From Haliscomenobacter sp. (GTDB lineage: Bacteria > Bacteroidota > Bacteroidia > Chitinophagales > Saprospiraceae), in the NCBI RefSeq assembly GCF_016718685.1, contig NZ_JADKCX010000001.1, positions 151,164-215,163 on the forward strand: 64,000 nt of DNA, given 5' to 3'. Shown piece after piece: positions 37,540-46,823 of this stretch (the stretch's first letter is position 1; every line of letters begins with the position of its first letter). Under the pieces are notes generated by a model. That model saw nothing but the letters and a program-made list of their open reading frames with translations, made no database searches and had not been told where the DNA came from. Position numbers and translations under genes: made by a program.

Positions 37540-38769
37540 ATGAGAATAGCTGCACTTGTTTTATGTTTATGTTGTGCTGCCAAACTGTTTGCGCAAACCT
37601 CAGCTGGGTTGGTGGCTCACTATAATTTTGAAAATACCAATGCCGATGCGGCAGGCAACACGGCGAATGCTTTTCAACCCGCCGATAACCGGACTTACGT
37701 TTGTGGCGTGGTAGGGCGCGCATTAGAGTTTGCCGGAGCAAATCGAAACGCAGTGGTGATGGGCCCTGCCAACGACGAGTTCGACACCCAAGATTTTACC
37801 CTGAGTTTCTATTTCAAAACCAGCAACCAGAATGGGATCCAGTACCTGGTACACAAACTCACCAGCAACTGTTCAACGGATGGAAACCAATTTTACATCC
37901 GCTTCCGACCTTTTACCCGCACCTTGAACGTCTTTTTGGGAGAAGGAGCAAAAACGTTGAACTTGATTGGCGAAGTTCCCGAAGGCAAGTGTTGGCACCA
38001 TGTCGCAGTGATCAGAGAAGGTGTGAAGGTGAAATTGTACATCAATGGGGTCAAAGTTCAGGAGTTGAACACCCAGGGACGCATCAATTTATCCAATGAT
38101 GGCAAGTTCATCATGGGCAACTCTCCTTGTCCGCCAGTAGCCAACCAGGCCCCGTTTGAGGGCTATCTGGACGAGGTGCGGCTCTACAATCGCTCCCTGA
38201 ACGACAATGAAGCCAAGCAGCTTTATGTCGTTGAGCCAGACAATATCGTAACGCGGGATACCAGTATTTTTGTAGGCGGCGCGGTGAAAATCAAAATGGG
38301 CCCTACCTGCAATTTTATCTTCAATTGGTCGCCTACCATCGGGGTCGTAGCTCCTTTTGAAAGAGAACCAATCATCCAACCACTGGATCCCGGTATCCAT
38401 TTTTATACCGTAAACATGACCGACGACAGCGGAGATTGTACCGCCACGGATTCTATTCGCATCACTGTGATCGATCCCAATACCCTGGATTGTGGGCAAG
38501 TGTTATTGCCCAAGGCATTTACACCCAATGGCGACGGACTCAACGAAACCTTCGGCATCAGCAATCCTTTTGTCATCCAGGAACTGCTTTCCTTTGAAAT
38601 TTTTGACCGTTGGGGGAGCCGCATGTTTGGTACTTCCGATCCTTTTTTCCGTTGGGATGGTACTTTTCAGGGCAAAGAAGTCAATGCGGGGGTAATGTTG
38701 TATAAAGTGCGCTACCGCTGTCAGGGCGAGGAAAAAATTGCCACAGGAAGTGTGATGGTGATGCGGTAA
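37540..38769 (+). CDS. Secreted LamG-domain protein with gliding-type (type B) T9SS C-terminus
   Basis: A 409-residue protein starting at ATG 37540 with signal peptide MRIAALVLCLCCAAKLFAQ. Residues ~25-215 are a concanavalin-like LamG/Laminin_G_3 domain (GLVAHYNFENTNADAAGN, FTLSFYFKTSNQNGIQYLV, WHHVAVIREGVKVKLYINGV, LDEVRLYNRSLNDNEAKQLY). A PKD-like segment follows, and the last ~85 residues are a CHU_C domain (LPKAFTPNGDGLNETFGI, FEIFDRWGSRMF). It should be exported by the type IX system and bind glycan or surface ligands. Upstream 37290-37539 holds only short GTTGAG/CTCAAC-type repeats. Confidence 0.88.
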   Translation: MRIAALVLCLCCAAKLFAQTSAGLVAHYNFENTNADAAGNTANAFQPADNRTYVCGVVGRALEFAGANRNAVVMGPANDEFDTQDFTLSFYFKTSNQNGIQYLVHKLTSNCSTDGNQFYIRFRPFTRTLNVFLGEGAKTLNLIGEVPEGKCWHHVAVIREGVKVKLYINGVKVQELNTQGRINLSNDGKFIMGNSPCPPVANQAPFEGYLDEVRLYNRSLNDNEAKQLYVVEPDNIVTRDTSIFVGGAVKIKMGPTCNFIFNWSPTIGVVAPFEREPIIQPLDPGIHFYTVNMTDDSGDCTATDSIRITVIDPNTLDCGQVLLPKAFTPNGDGLNETFGISNPFVIQELLSFEIFDRWGSRMFGTSDPFFRWDGTFQGKEVNAGVMLYKVRYRCQGEEKIATGSVMVMR

Positions 38770-38839
38770 GAGATGCAAGATAAGAGATGAAAGATGGTTG
38801 AGTTTTACGCTCATCTCTCATCTCTCATCTCTCATCTCT
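38764..38839. repeat. CATCTCT tandem hairpin between convergent genes
   Basis: Four perfect copies of CATCTCT (38812-38839) face three looser AGAGATG/AAGATG copies (38769-38797), forming an imperfect stem. It separates the LamG gene from the convergent sucA 3' end. Confidence 0.8.
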
Positions 38840-38843
38840 ATTT

Positions 38844-41597
38844 CTAAGCAAACGCTTTTTGCAAAATGTCCTCTTGTTGCTGGTCGTGAATCTTTTTGAA
38901 ACCCACCGCGGTCGAAGCACTGGCACGGCGTGAAATCCGCTGCAAGTTGCGATCAGTTTCCCAATTGAGTTTCATGTATTGCCATGCGCCCATGTTGGCA
39001 GATTCTTCCTGTACCCAGAAAATTTCCGCTTTGGCATATTGCTTCAAGATGGCATTGAGCTGATTTTCAGGCAGCGGGTGCAATTGCTCTACCCGGACGA
39101 TGGCCACATCATTGCGCTGCAAATCTTTCTTGCGTTGTGCCAGGTCGTAGTAGATTTTACCTGTACAGAACAACACGCGCTTGATGCCTTTGGCTTCTTT
39201 GGCGCTCACTGTTGGATCAGCGATTACTTCCTGGAAATGGGTACCTGTTTCAAAAGCATCGAGGGGTGACACACACTCGGGGTGGCGCAACAGTGACTTT
39301 GGCGACATGACCACCAGGGGTTTGCGGAAATCCCAGGCCAGCTGGCGGCGCAACAAATGGAAAAAGTTCGCCGGAGTGGTGATGTTGGTCACGACCATGT
39401 TGAGGTCGGCGCAGCTTTGCAGGAAGCGCTCCAAACGTGCGCTGGAGTGTTCGGGCCCCTGGCCTTCGTAACCATGGGGCAACAGGAGCGTCAAACCCGA
39501 CATGCGGTGCCACTTACTTTCCGCTGCGGAAATAAACTGGTCAACAATGGTTTGGGCGCCGTTGAAAAAGTCGCCAAACTGGGCTTCCCAAATCACCAGA
39601 TTGTGGGGGTCTGCCAAAGAGTACCCATACTCAAAGCCCATCACCGCAAACTCCGACAAAAGGGAGTTGTAGATGTGGAACTTGCCCTGGGTTTCTTCAA
39701 TATTGTCTAGTCGGTTGAGGACTTCGTTGGTTTTGGCATCGTGCAACACAGCGTGGCGGTGCGAAAAAGTGCCCCGCTGTACGTCTTGTCCACTCATCCG
39801 CACGTCTTTGCCCTCCATCAAGATTGAGCCGTAGGCCATCAATTCGGCGGTTGCCCAATCGACCATACCTTTAGCTAGCAGTTTTTTATTGTTGTCCAAT
39901 AAACGGCTCACCTTCGGAATTGGCCGGAAATGCCCAGGAATGGTATTCAGGTGGCTGAGGATTTTTTCTACCCTGGTTTTTTCCAAACCGGTGACGGGCG
40001 ATTTTTTAAAATCCTCCGCAGTTGCGTAACGTAACTTTTCCCATTCTTCTTCCGGTTCCTGAGATTTGTAGGGCAGTGCGTGTTGTTTTAGTTCATCCAA
40101 ACGGGCCTGCAAATCACCCCAATAGGTTTTTTCAAGGTCATCGGCCAATTGTTTGGTCACCTCGCCCATCTCCAGCAGTTCCTGCATGTAAATCTCCCTT
40201 GGGTTGGGGTGTACATTGATGGCTTCGTACAAGTCGGGCTGGGTGAACATTGGGTCATCCCCTTCGTTGTGGCCGTGCTTGCGGTAACATACCATATCGA
40301 TAAAAACGTCGGTATTGAACTCCTGACGGAATTCCATGGCCATTTCAACCGCATACAGCAAAGCTTCTGGGTCATCGCCATTGACGTGAAACACGGGCGC
40401 TGAAACCACACTGGCCACGCCGGTACAATAGGTAGAAGAACGCGCGTCTTCAAAATCGGTGGTAAAGCCAATTTGGTTGTTGATCACAAAGTGGAAAGTA
40501 CCACCGGTATTGTAGCCTTTGAGTTTACTCATTTGGATCACCTCAAACACAATTCCCTGACCTGCCACGGCAGCGTCGCCGTGAATCAGGATGGGAAGGA
40601 TACGGTCGTACTCACCTTTATATAAACGATCGGCTTTAGCGCGGGCATAACCCTCCACCACGGGGTCTACTGCTTCGAGGTGTGAAGGGTTGGGGGTCAA
40701 TTCGAGCTGAACCTCTTTACCAGTAGGTGTAACCACTTGGGAAGAATAACCAGGTGATATTTTACGTCTCCATCGCCAAAACTTTGGTCGGGAATGGCCG
40801 TTCCTTCAAATTCAGTGAAGATCTGCTCGTAGGTTTTTTTCATGATGTTGGCCAAGCACGTTCAAACGACCGCGGTGGGCCATCCCGATGATGACTTCCA
40901 CTACGCCCATTTCGGCCCCCTTATTGATGGCGGCATCCAGGGCAACGATGGTGCTTTCACCGCCTTCCAGAGAGAAGCGTTTTTGGCCAATGTATTTGGT
41001 GTGCAGAAACTTTTCAAAACCAACCGCCTCATTCAGTTTTTCCAGAATGCGGCGTTTTTTGTCCATGGGAATGTTGTAGTTCTTTTCGGGGCGACTTTGC
41101 TCGACCCGGGTGCGCAACCAACGGCGTTTTTCCCGCTGTTGAATGTGCTGAAACTCGAAGCCGATGTTACCGCAGTAAATACGCTTGAGGTGCGCCAGAA
41201 TGTCGCGCAGGGTTGCGGGCTTGTCCATACCACACTCCGTAGCAGCATAAAACACCGTATCCAGGTCTGCATCAGAAAGGTTGAAGTCAACCAAATCCAA
41301 CCTGGGACTCCGGTCGCGGCGTGGCCGGACGGGGTTGGTGGTAGAAAGTAAATGCCCTCTTCCGCGGTAGGCATTGATCATGGCCAGCACTTGGAACTCC
41401 TGTGGATTGAAGGCCGTGCCGGGGCTGGCGGCTACTCCGTTGCTTTTTTCATGGCCATTGGTGGCATGTGCATAATCAAAGCCTCGGAAAAAGGACGACC
41501 ATGAATCGTCGATTTGCTCGGGATTATTGAGATATTGCTCGTACAGCGAATCTATGTAAGCCGGGTGAGCATTGGCAATGAAGGAGAAGTCGCTCAT
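38844..41597 (-). pseudogene. sucA: 2-oxoglutarate dehydrogenase E1 component, interrupted by two compensating indels
   Basis: Open frames 40812-41597 and 38844-40736 plus the gap between them encode one ~917-residue thiamine-diphosphate E1 subunit of the TCA cycle complex. Seen are the N-terminal peripheral helix (SFIANAHPAYIDSLYEQYLNN), GMAHRGRLNVL, LTPNPSHLEAVDPVVEG, IHGDAAVAGQGIVFEV, GFTTDFEDARSSTYC, FIDMVCYRKHGHNEGDDP and LLPHGYEGQGPEHSSARLERFLQ. Removing one base at 40854-40855 restores NVLANIMKKTYEQIF, and adding one C at 40750-40751 restores KYHLGYSSQVVTPTGKEV. Since sucA is a core single-copy gene, sequence error is the likeliest cause. The start is ATG 41597. No sucB gene is adjacent. 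Confidence 0.92.
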
Positions 41598-41731
41598 TGT
41601 TTTGTCCAGTTTTTGTATGTTGTGTTCGCTACGCCTGCGAATAAAATTAACCGCTAAAACTTTCGGCGCAAAAGTACAACGCATTTAGGTCTTTAGATAA
41701 TTTGAAAAGCAAAAGGTTTTTTAAAAATTAC

Positions 41732-41763
41732 TTTTGCAAGTTCAAAATGAATAATTATCTTTG
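41732..41763 (+). promoter_or_regulatory. rpsT promoter
   Basis: TTTTG at 41732-41736 and TATCTTTG at 41756-41763 with 19 bases between match the Bacteroidota consensus. The rpsT start is 49 bases further on. Confidence 0.75.
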
Positions 41764-41811
41764 CGCTCCAATTGTTCAGGAGTAATTTTTAATGTAGAGA
41801 AAAGTTTTTGT

Positions 41812-42066
41812 ATGGCAAACCATAAATCGTCTGAAAAGCGTATCCGTCAAGAAGCAAAGCGTCGTTTGTTGAACCGCTATTATAAGAAGACTACCCGTAC
41901 TTCCATCAAGAAGTTGCGTAGCCTTAAAGACAAGGAAGAAGCCGTTGGTTTCTTGCCTAAAGTGATTGCGATGATTGACAAATTGGCTAAGAAAAATACT
42001 TGGCACAAGAACAAAGCAGCTAACTTGAAGAGTAGCTTGATGAAGCATGTTGCTCATTTGGGCTAA
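41812..42066 (+). CDS. rpsT: 30S ribosomal protein S20
   Basis: An 84-residue, strongly basic protein starting MANHKSSEKRIRQEAKRRLLNRYYKKTTR, the S20 pattern, with the second conserved block NTWHKNKAANLKSSLMKHV. It binds 16S rRNA early in small-subunit assembly. It is divergent from sucA, with its own promoter and a terminator 12 bases after the stop. Confidence 0.95.
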   Translation: MANHKSSEKRIRQEAKRRLLNRYYKKTTRTSIKKLRSLKDKEEAVGFLPKVIAMIDKLAKKNTWHKNKAANLKSSLMKHVAHLG

Positions 42067-42077
42067 TCGATGACATA

Positions 42078-42101
42078 CCCCCGGTTTCAACCAACCGGGG
42101 G
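42078..42101 (+). terminator. rpsT terminator
   Basis: CCCCCGGTT and AACCGGGGG form a perfect 9-base stem with a 6-base loop 12 bases after the rpsT stop. A T-rich but imperfect tail follows. Confidence 0.75.
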
Positions 42102-42111
42102 CTTCTCAGCT

Positions 42112-42681
42112 GTGGAAAAATCAAAAAAAGATCAAATCTACGAAGCTGCCGCGCGCCTGTTCCGAGACAAGGGATATCAGGCCACCTCAATGCGCGATCT
42201 GGCCAAAGAAGTAGGTTTGCAGGCATCGAGCCTCTACAACCATTTTCCCTCCAAAGCGGATGTACTCCGCGAAATTTGTATGAACAACGCCCAGCGCTTT
42301 TTGGCGGGCATGCACGAAGTAGAAGCCCAGCAGGGCAGCTCGTCTGAAAAAATTTCAAGCTTAATTCGCCTCCACGTTCAACTTTCCATAGAAGATGTTA
42401 CTTCGGTCACGGCATTCAACGACGAATGGCGGCACCTGGAAGAACCTCACCTCAGCGCATTTTTGCAATTGCGCAAAAATTACGAAAATCGGTTCCAGGC
42501 CATTATTGTTGCAGGCATTGCTGCTGGCGAATTCAAACCCGTCAACCCCCTAATCTTATCGTATACGTTGTTTTCGGCCGTACGTTGGTTGTACGATTGG
42601 TACCAACCGGGGAAAAAAATTACGGCAAAAATGCTCGAGGAGGAGATTTTAGGGATTTTGATGGAGGGGGTGCGCAAGTAA
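42112..42681 (+). CDS. TetR-family transcriptional regulator
   Basis: About 189 residues. The N-terminal helix-turn-helix is typical (KKDQIYEAAARLFRDKGYQATSMRDLAKEVGLQASSLYNHFPSK), followed by a ligand-binding helical domain. I favour GTG 42112 over ATG 42070 because the latter lies upstream of the rpsT terminator stem. It is similar in style to regulators of fatty-acid use, but no target is visible. It is followed by the AlkZ-like gene on the same strand, which has its own -7 box. Confidence 0.85.
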   Translation: MEKSKKDQIYEAAARLFRDKGYQATSMRDLAKEVGLQASSLYNHFPSKADVLREICMNNAQRFLAGMHEVEAQQGSSSEKISSLIRLHVQLSIEDVTSVTAFNDEWRHLEEPHLSAFLQLRKNYENRFQAIIVAGIAAGEFKPVNPLILSYTLFSAVRWLYDWYQPGKKITAKMLEEEILGILMEGVRK

Positions 42682-42746
42682 TTGTTACCTCATTTCGCTT
42701 TAGGCGCTAAAAGAATGAAAGGCCGTGAACAGAAATGAAAACGCTC

Positions 42747-42754
42747 TATCTTTG
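42747..42754 (+). promoter_or_regulatory. -7 box for the AlkZ-like gene
   Basis: TATCTTTG matches TAnnTTTG and lies 16 bases before ATG 42771. No clear TTTG is seen at -33. Confidence 0.5.
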
Positions 42755-42770
42755 TGACAAATAGCACCGA

Positions 42771-43847
42771 ATGCCAACTACCCACATTCCCCATCTCCGC
42801 CTCCACAACCAAAAAATCATCCAACCAGAATTAAGTACTCCTCAAGCCCTGGTTGCACATATGGGTGCAATGCAAGCCCAAGACTACTCCATGTCCAAAT
42901 GGGCGGTAGGCGTCCGCCTGCCGGGGGTAAGCGATGCCCGGATTGAAGCAGCCCTGGATGCTGGTGAAATTGTGCGTACCCATGTGTTGCGACCAACCTG
43001 GCATTTGGTATCCGGACAGGACTTGCGCTGGATGCTCGCTTTGACGGGCAAACACATCAAAGCGCTCTCGGTGGCTAGAGACCGGGAACTGGGCATCGAC
43101 ACCGCCTTGTACATCCGCTGCAACGACCTCATCGCCAAAGCACTGGAAGGAGGCAAAAACCTGACCCGCGAAGAAGTGATGCTCGAACTGGAAAAGGGAG
43201 GTGTACCGACCAATTCAAGCCGCGCCGTACATTTTATGATGAATGCCGAAGTAGATGGCATCGTCTGTAATGGCATCATGCAGGGTAAAAAACAAACCTA
43301 TGCCTTGTTGGATGAAAAAATTCCTCCCGGCTTGGTGCTTACCCGTGAAGAATCCCTGGCCGCTTTGGCTGAACGTTATTTTACCAGCCATGCACCCGCT
43401 ACGGTGCAGGATTTTCAGTGGTGGTCTGGCTTGCCCATGTCCGATGCGCGGACGGGTTTGGAGCACATCAAAAGTAGTTTGCAGTCTTTGGTTGTGGAGG
43501 GCAAAACATATTTTTTTACGGAAAAAAGCACCACCACTCCAACGCAAAACCCCAGCATTTTTTTTCTTCCTGCATTCGATGAATACACGGTGAGCTACAA
43601 ATACCGCAGCACCGTATTTGAACCTACCTGGCACAAAGAAGCCATCACCAGCAATGGGATCTTTAAACCGATCATTGTGGTGAATGGTCTGGTGCAGGGG
43701 ATTTGGAAACGCACGGTGCAAAAGAATAAGGTTGTGATTGAGCCGACTTTTTTTGACAAAAAAGACACCTTGCCTGTGGAGCTTATGGAAAAAGCAGTAG
43801 AGGGGTTTGGGGCGTTTTTGGGCATGGAGGTGGTACTTAAAGCTTGA
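42771..43847 (+). CDS. Winged-helix DNA-binding protein, AlkX/AlkZ-like (HTH_42)
   Basis: A 358-residue protein of the HTH_42 family, tandem winged helices named after the Streptomyces DNA glycosylase AlkZ. Typical parts are LRLHNQKIIQPELSTPQALVAHMGAMQAQDYSMSKWAVGVRL (start), the motif RTHVLRPTWHLVSGQDLRWML near residues 64-84 and FFLPAFDEYTVSYKYRS with FKPIIVVNGLVQGIWKR near the end. AlkX-type members excise damaged or crosslinked bases. Others are uncharacterised. The gene stands alone, convergent with a DinB-type gene. Confidence 0.82.
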   Translation: MPTTHIPHLRLHNQKIIQPELSTPQALVAHMGAMQAQDYSMSKWAVGVRLPGVSDARIEAALDAGEIVRTHVLRPTWHLVSGQDLRWMLALTGKHIKALSVARDRELGIDTALYIRCNDLIAKALEGGKNLTREEVMLELEKGGVPTNSSRAVHFMMNAEVDGIVCNGIMQGKKQTYALLDEKIPPGLVLTREESLAALAERYFTSHAPATVQDFQWWSGLPMSDARTGLEHIKSSLQSLVVEGKTYFFTEKSTTTPTQNPSIFFLPAFDEYTVSYKYRSTVFEPTWHKEAITSNGIFKPIIVVNGLVQGIWKRTVQKNKVVIEPTFFDKKDTLPVELMEKAVEGFGAFLGMEVVLKA

Positions 43848-43873
43848 GCCACTGGTGCTTCAATGGAGGCGGC

Positions 43874-44320
43874 TCACTTCCGCAACAACACAATCTGCCC
43901 CAAATGATACACATCGTGGTGAATCAAACCATGCAGCATCACGTAATAGCTATAATTGCGGCCTTCGACCACTTGCTCCAAACGAGAATCATCCGTTTGT
44001 TCCAACTGTTCGAGCAATTGGAGTTGGCTGTCTTCAAACTGTTGGAGGGTGATGAGCCAACTTTCTTCGTTGGGATCTACTTTGGGGAAATTGGCCGCAG
44101 CATCAACATCATAGGTGGTATTTCCGCGCAATTTTTCAACGGCAAAACGCCGCCAGGCGGTCATGTGTTCGACTATTTCAATCAGAGAATGACTGTTCCC
44201 AATTCGTTGTCCCAATTGATCGGTGGTTACTTTGCGCAGTGTATCCATTACCGAGGGGCCGTGCCAGGCGGCACCATCAAAAGTTCGGCGCAGCAATTCA
44301 ATGATTCCTTGACGATGCAT
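43874..44320 (-). CDS. DinB-superfamily protein
   Basis: A 148-residue four-helix-bundle protein starting at ATG 44320. Metal-site histidines are likely in SLIEIVEHMTAWRRF and GLIHHDVYHLGQIVLLRK. It also has the family's early WHGPSV motif. The longer frame to 44383 adds a stretch without family features. It is the second DinB-type gene in the window and is not close to the first in sequence. Confidence 0.8.
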   Translation of the reverse strand: MHRQGIIELLRRTFDGAAWHGPSVMDTLRKVTTDQLGQRIGNSHSLIEIVEHMTAWRRFAVEKLRGNTTYDVDAAANFPKVDPNEESWLITLQQFEDSQLQLLEQLEQTDDSRLEQVVEGRNYSYYVMLHGLIHHDVYHLGQIVLLRK

Positions 44321-44456
44321 AAAGCAGAGGTGTATATGGTGCTTAGACAGGCTCTCAAGATACAAAAAGCAAATCGAGAACAATATTAAATTACCGCATT
44401 AAATAACATCTGAAAAAAAAATGAAACTGAATCTAGCTTTCCCCGTATAGAATATG

Positions 44457-44464
44457 TAGCTTTG
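44457..44464 (+). promoter_or_regulatory. -7 box overlapping the annotated start region of the GH63/MGH-like gene
   Basis: TAGCTTTG matches TAnnTTTG. It includes the TTG at 44462, the only start-type codon giving the long frame, which makes that codon doubtful as a translation start. Confidence 0.4.
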
Positions 44465-45580
44465 TCGTCCCTCCTCCCGGGAATCTACAGCCCAACAAAT
44501 TGGACTCATTCGGAAACACTAGACAACTTGGTAGCTAAAACATCATCATTGGCTCAAGCGGCGTTGCAAATTGTGCAATCTGCTGCGGGGGGACTACAAT
44601 ACTGCACTTCAGCAATGGAGCAGTATGCTCTGGGATTGGGGCATGCTTACACCGATCACGCCGGTGCCTGGGATTGGTTGCAAGATACATTGGCCAGCCA
44701 GACCGAGCAGGGGAATATCCCCAATAGGCATCATCCACAAGCCAGCACTCCACCATTCCACAGCATTCTGGCCTGGTACTGGTGGAAAAAAAATCCAGAA
44801 GCCGCGCGCATCGAAGCATGTTACGAGACACTCCTGAAAACGCATGCTTATTGGTATGAGCAACGCGACCCCCGTGAATTGGGGCTTCCCTGTATTCATT
44901 TTGCGGAAGAAAGTCTGTGGCCGGAAGGCTTGCAGGCGATTTATGGTGCGGGGAGTTTTCAAGTCCAAGACCCCGGTTTTTTGGCTTTGCTTTGCCGCGC
45001 CAATGAGTGTTTGGCTGACTTGGGCGAAGCACTGGGCAAAGACCTTTCAACCCTGCTGCAATGGCAAGAATTGACCGTATTTGGTTTAAATGAAGACCTT
45101 TGGGACGACCGAACCAATACTTATCGCCCGTACGATGTCGTGCAAGCCAAACGTTTGCCCGGTCTATATTTGTCCAATTATTTACCGATGTGGGCTGGAG
45201 TACCCGATCAAGAACAAGCGGAACGCCTGGGGAGCAGCCTGGTAAAAAGTTTTTTCCGGGAAGAGTATTGGGCACTACCCACTCAAATCCCACAAGAGAA
45301 GACCGCGGAAACGGAAACTAAATTGCAGGTTTCTCCTTTGCTCAATCGGTTGATGTACGCTGGTTTGATTCGGTATGGATTTGTTGAAAACGCCAGATAT
45401 TTGCTGAAGAAAACGGCACAAATGGTGGGTTCTTATGGGTTTTACCCGGCCTATCAAGCCTTGATGCATCCATACGACAACATTGGCATTGGCCTTGGAA
45501 ACAACGCGGCAACCGCTGCTGTTGTACTCGATTTGAGTAATGGACTATTGGAAAAACGCAGTTTTGAACAGCACTGGTAA
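44462..45580 (+). CDS. GH63/mannosylglycerate hydrolase-like (alpha/alpha)6-barrel glycosidase
   Basis: About 372 residues resembling the MGH1/GH63/amylo-alpha-1,6-glucosidase barrel: DWLQDTLASQTEQGNIPN, STPPFHSILAWYWW, GFLALLCRANECLADLGEAL, NEDLWDDRTNTYRPYD and FYPAYQALMHPYDNIGIGLGNNAAT. No signal peptide is seen. The 5' end is uncertain, with no ATG before 44615. Between 44592 and 44638 another frame reads DYNTALQQWSSMLWDWG, which fits the expected Trp-Asp-rich substrate motif better. Removing a G at 44587-44592 and adding one at 44638-44641 would give that version. The true start and N-terminus are therefore open. Confidence 0.68.
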   Translation: MSSLLPGIYSPTNWTHSETLDNLVAKTSSLAQAALQIVQSAAGGLQYCTSAMEQYALGLGHAYTDHAGAWDWLQDTLASQTEQGNIPNRHHPQASTPPFHSILAWYWWKKNPEAARIEACYETLLKTHAYWYEQRDPRELGLPCIHFAEESLWPEGLQAIYGAGSFQVQDPGFLALLCRANECLADLGEALGKDLSTLLQWQELTVFGLNEDLWDDRTNTYRPYDVVQAKRLPGLYLSNYLPMWAGVPDQEQAERLGSSLVKSFFREEYWALPTQIPQEKTAETETKLQVSPLLNRLMYAGLIRYGFVENARYLLKKTAQMVGSYGFYPAYQALMHPYDNIGIGLGNNAATAAVVLDLSNGLLEKRSFEQHW

Positions 45581-45665
45581 AGTAAAGTAAGCGCATGATT
45601 GTAAATATGCTCAACGGTAATAAATGGTAATTTTGGGGATTCGTGAAATGTTCAAAAATGACCAA

Positions 45666-46658
45666 ATGAGATCGCTTCTTTTTTTCTTTAGCCTCTGCAC
45701 GGGCATCCTATCTGCCCAATCCGATTCCACGTATGCCGAACGCCTGGGCTGGCCCAAAGGTGCCAAAGTGCTGATCATGCACGTAGATGATGCCGGCATG
45801 TCCTGGGATTCCAATGAAGGTGCCATCCAAGCCTTGACGAAGGGCGTAGCCAACTCCGTAAGCGTAATGATGCCCTGTGGTTGGGTTCCAGGTTTTGTAC
45901 ACCAACTGAAAAAATATCCCGAAATAGACGCGGGACTCCACCTTACCCTTACCTCGGAATGGGATGATTACCGTTGGGGCCCGCTGAGTGGTAAACCAGC
46001 CGTACCCGGCCTGGTTGATGCCGAAGGTGCCTTGTGGCCCGAAGTTGAGGATGTTGTAAAAAATGCCTCCGCCGATGAAGTGGAGCAAGAAATACGGGCG
46101 CAGTTGGAACGTGCCCGCAAGATGGGTTTTCAACCTACCCACATGGATTCGCATATGGGGACTTTGTTTGCTTCACCTGCATTTTTGCAACGTTATGTCA
46201 AAGTTGGCATCCAGGAGCGTATCCCGGTAATGATGCCTGCCGGACATTGCAGCATGATTGCGGAAACCAACAAACTGGATGCACCAACACTAGGTTTGTT
46301 GCGGAGTACGGGCAAAATCCTCTGGGACAACGGGCTTCCTGTACTTGACGACCTGCACAATGAAACCTATGGCATGCGCATTCCCCCGGGGCTGAATGAC
46401 CAACAAATGCAAAAGTTAAAAACCAAACTCTTGCTGGAATCTTTTACACGGCTGAAATCAGGTGTAACCATGTTGATCGTGCATTGCACCGCACCTTCCC
46501 CCATTTTCAAACACATTTCAAGTTCGGGAGACGTTCGCAAGAGCGATCTACTGGCGATGCAGTCACCGGAACTAAAAGCTTATCTGCAAAAGGAGGGAAT
46601 TGTTTTGACCACCTGGCGGGAACTGATGCAACGGCGGCAAACTTTGATCAAAAAATAA
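45666..46658 (+). CDS. Secreted ChbG/YdjC-family carbohydrate deacetylase-like protein
   Basis: About 330 residues with a signal peptide (MRSLLFFFSLCTGILSAQ; ATG 45648 is also possible). The YdjC fold shows the metal-binding pairs VLIMHVDDAGMSWDSNEG, EIDAGLHLTLTSEW and PTHMDSHMGTLFASP. Members remove N-acetyl groups from diacetylchitobiose or related sugars. An exported form may act on surface or environmental glycans. A stem-loop with six T follows the gene. Confidence 0.83.
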   Translation: MRSLLFFFSLCTGILSAQSDSTYAERLGWPKGAKVLIMHVDDAGMSWDSNEGAIQALTKGVANSVSVMMPCGWVPGFVHQLKKYPEIDAGLHLTLTSEWDDYRWGPLSGKPAVPGLVDAEGALWPEVEDVVKNASADEVEQEIRAQLERARKMGFQPTHMDSHMGTLFASPAFLQRYVKVGIQERIPVMMPAGHCSMIAETNKLDAPTLGLLRSTGKILWDNGLPVLDDLHNETYGMRIPPGLNDQQMQKLKTKLLLESFTRLKSGVTMLIVHCTAPSPIFKHISSSGDVRKSDLLAMQSPELKAYLQKEGIVLTTWRELMQRRQTLIKK

Positions 46659-46762
46659 AAAAATGACCTTTTGTGGAACGCATCTGGCAACACCAAACAC
46701 CTATAATTGTGTTGACAATCCATAATGCATATCCCAAAAATTTAGGTTCTCATGAATTGGTG

Positions 46763-46812
46763 ATGGGGCATTTGTTCAAGGTGTGGTGCCTGAGCAGATG
46801 CCTCATTTTTTG
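46763..46812 (+). terminator. Stem-loop after the YdjC-type gene
   Basis: ATGGGGCAT (46763) pairs with ATGCCTCAT (46798, one G-T pair) across 26 bases and is followed by six T. Confidence 0.4.
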
Positions 46813-46823
46813 CGGAACAGAAA

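Noticed and set aside
38812..38839. CRISPR-like array from the CATCTCT repeats
   Set aside because: Units are 7 bases with no spacers and no cas genes are in the window.
38844..41597. 2-oxoglutarate dehydrogenase E1 as two separate subunits
   Set aside because: The break falls inside the conserved RLNVLANIMKKTYEQIF region and two one-base changes restore one normal-length chain, so a natural split is unlikely.
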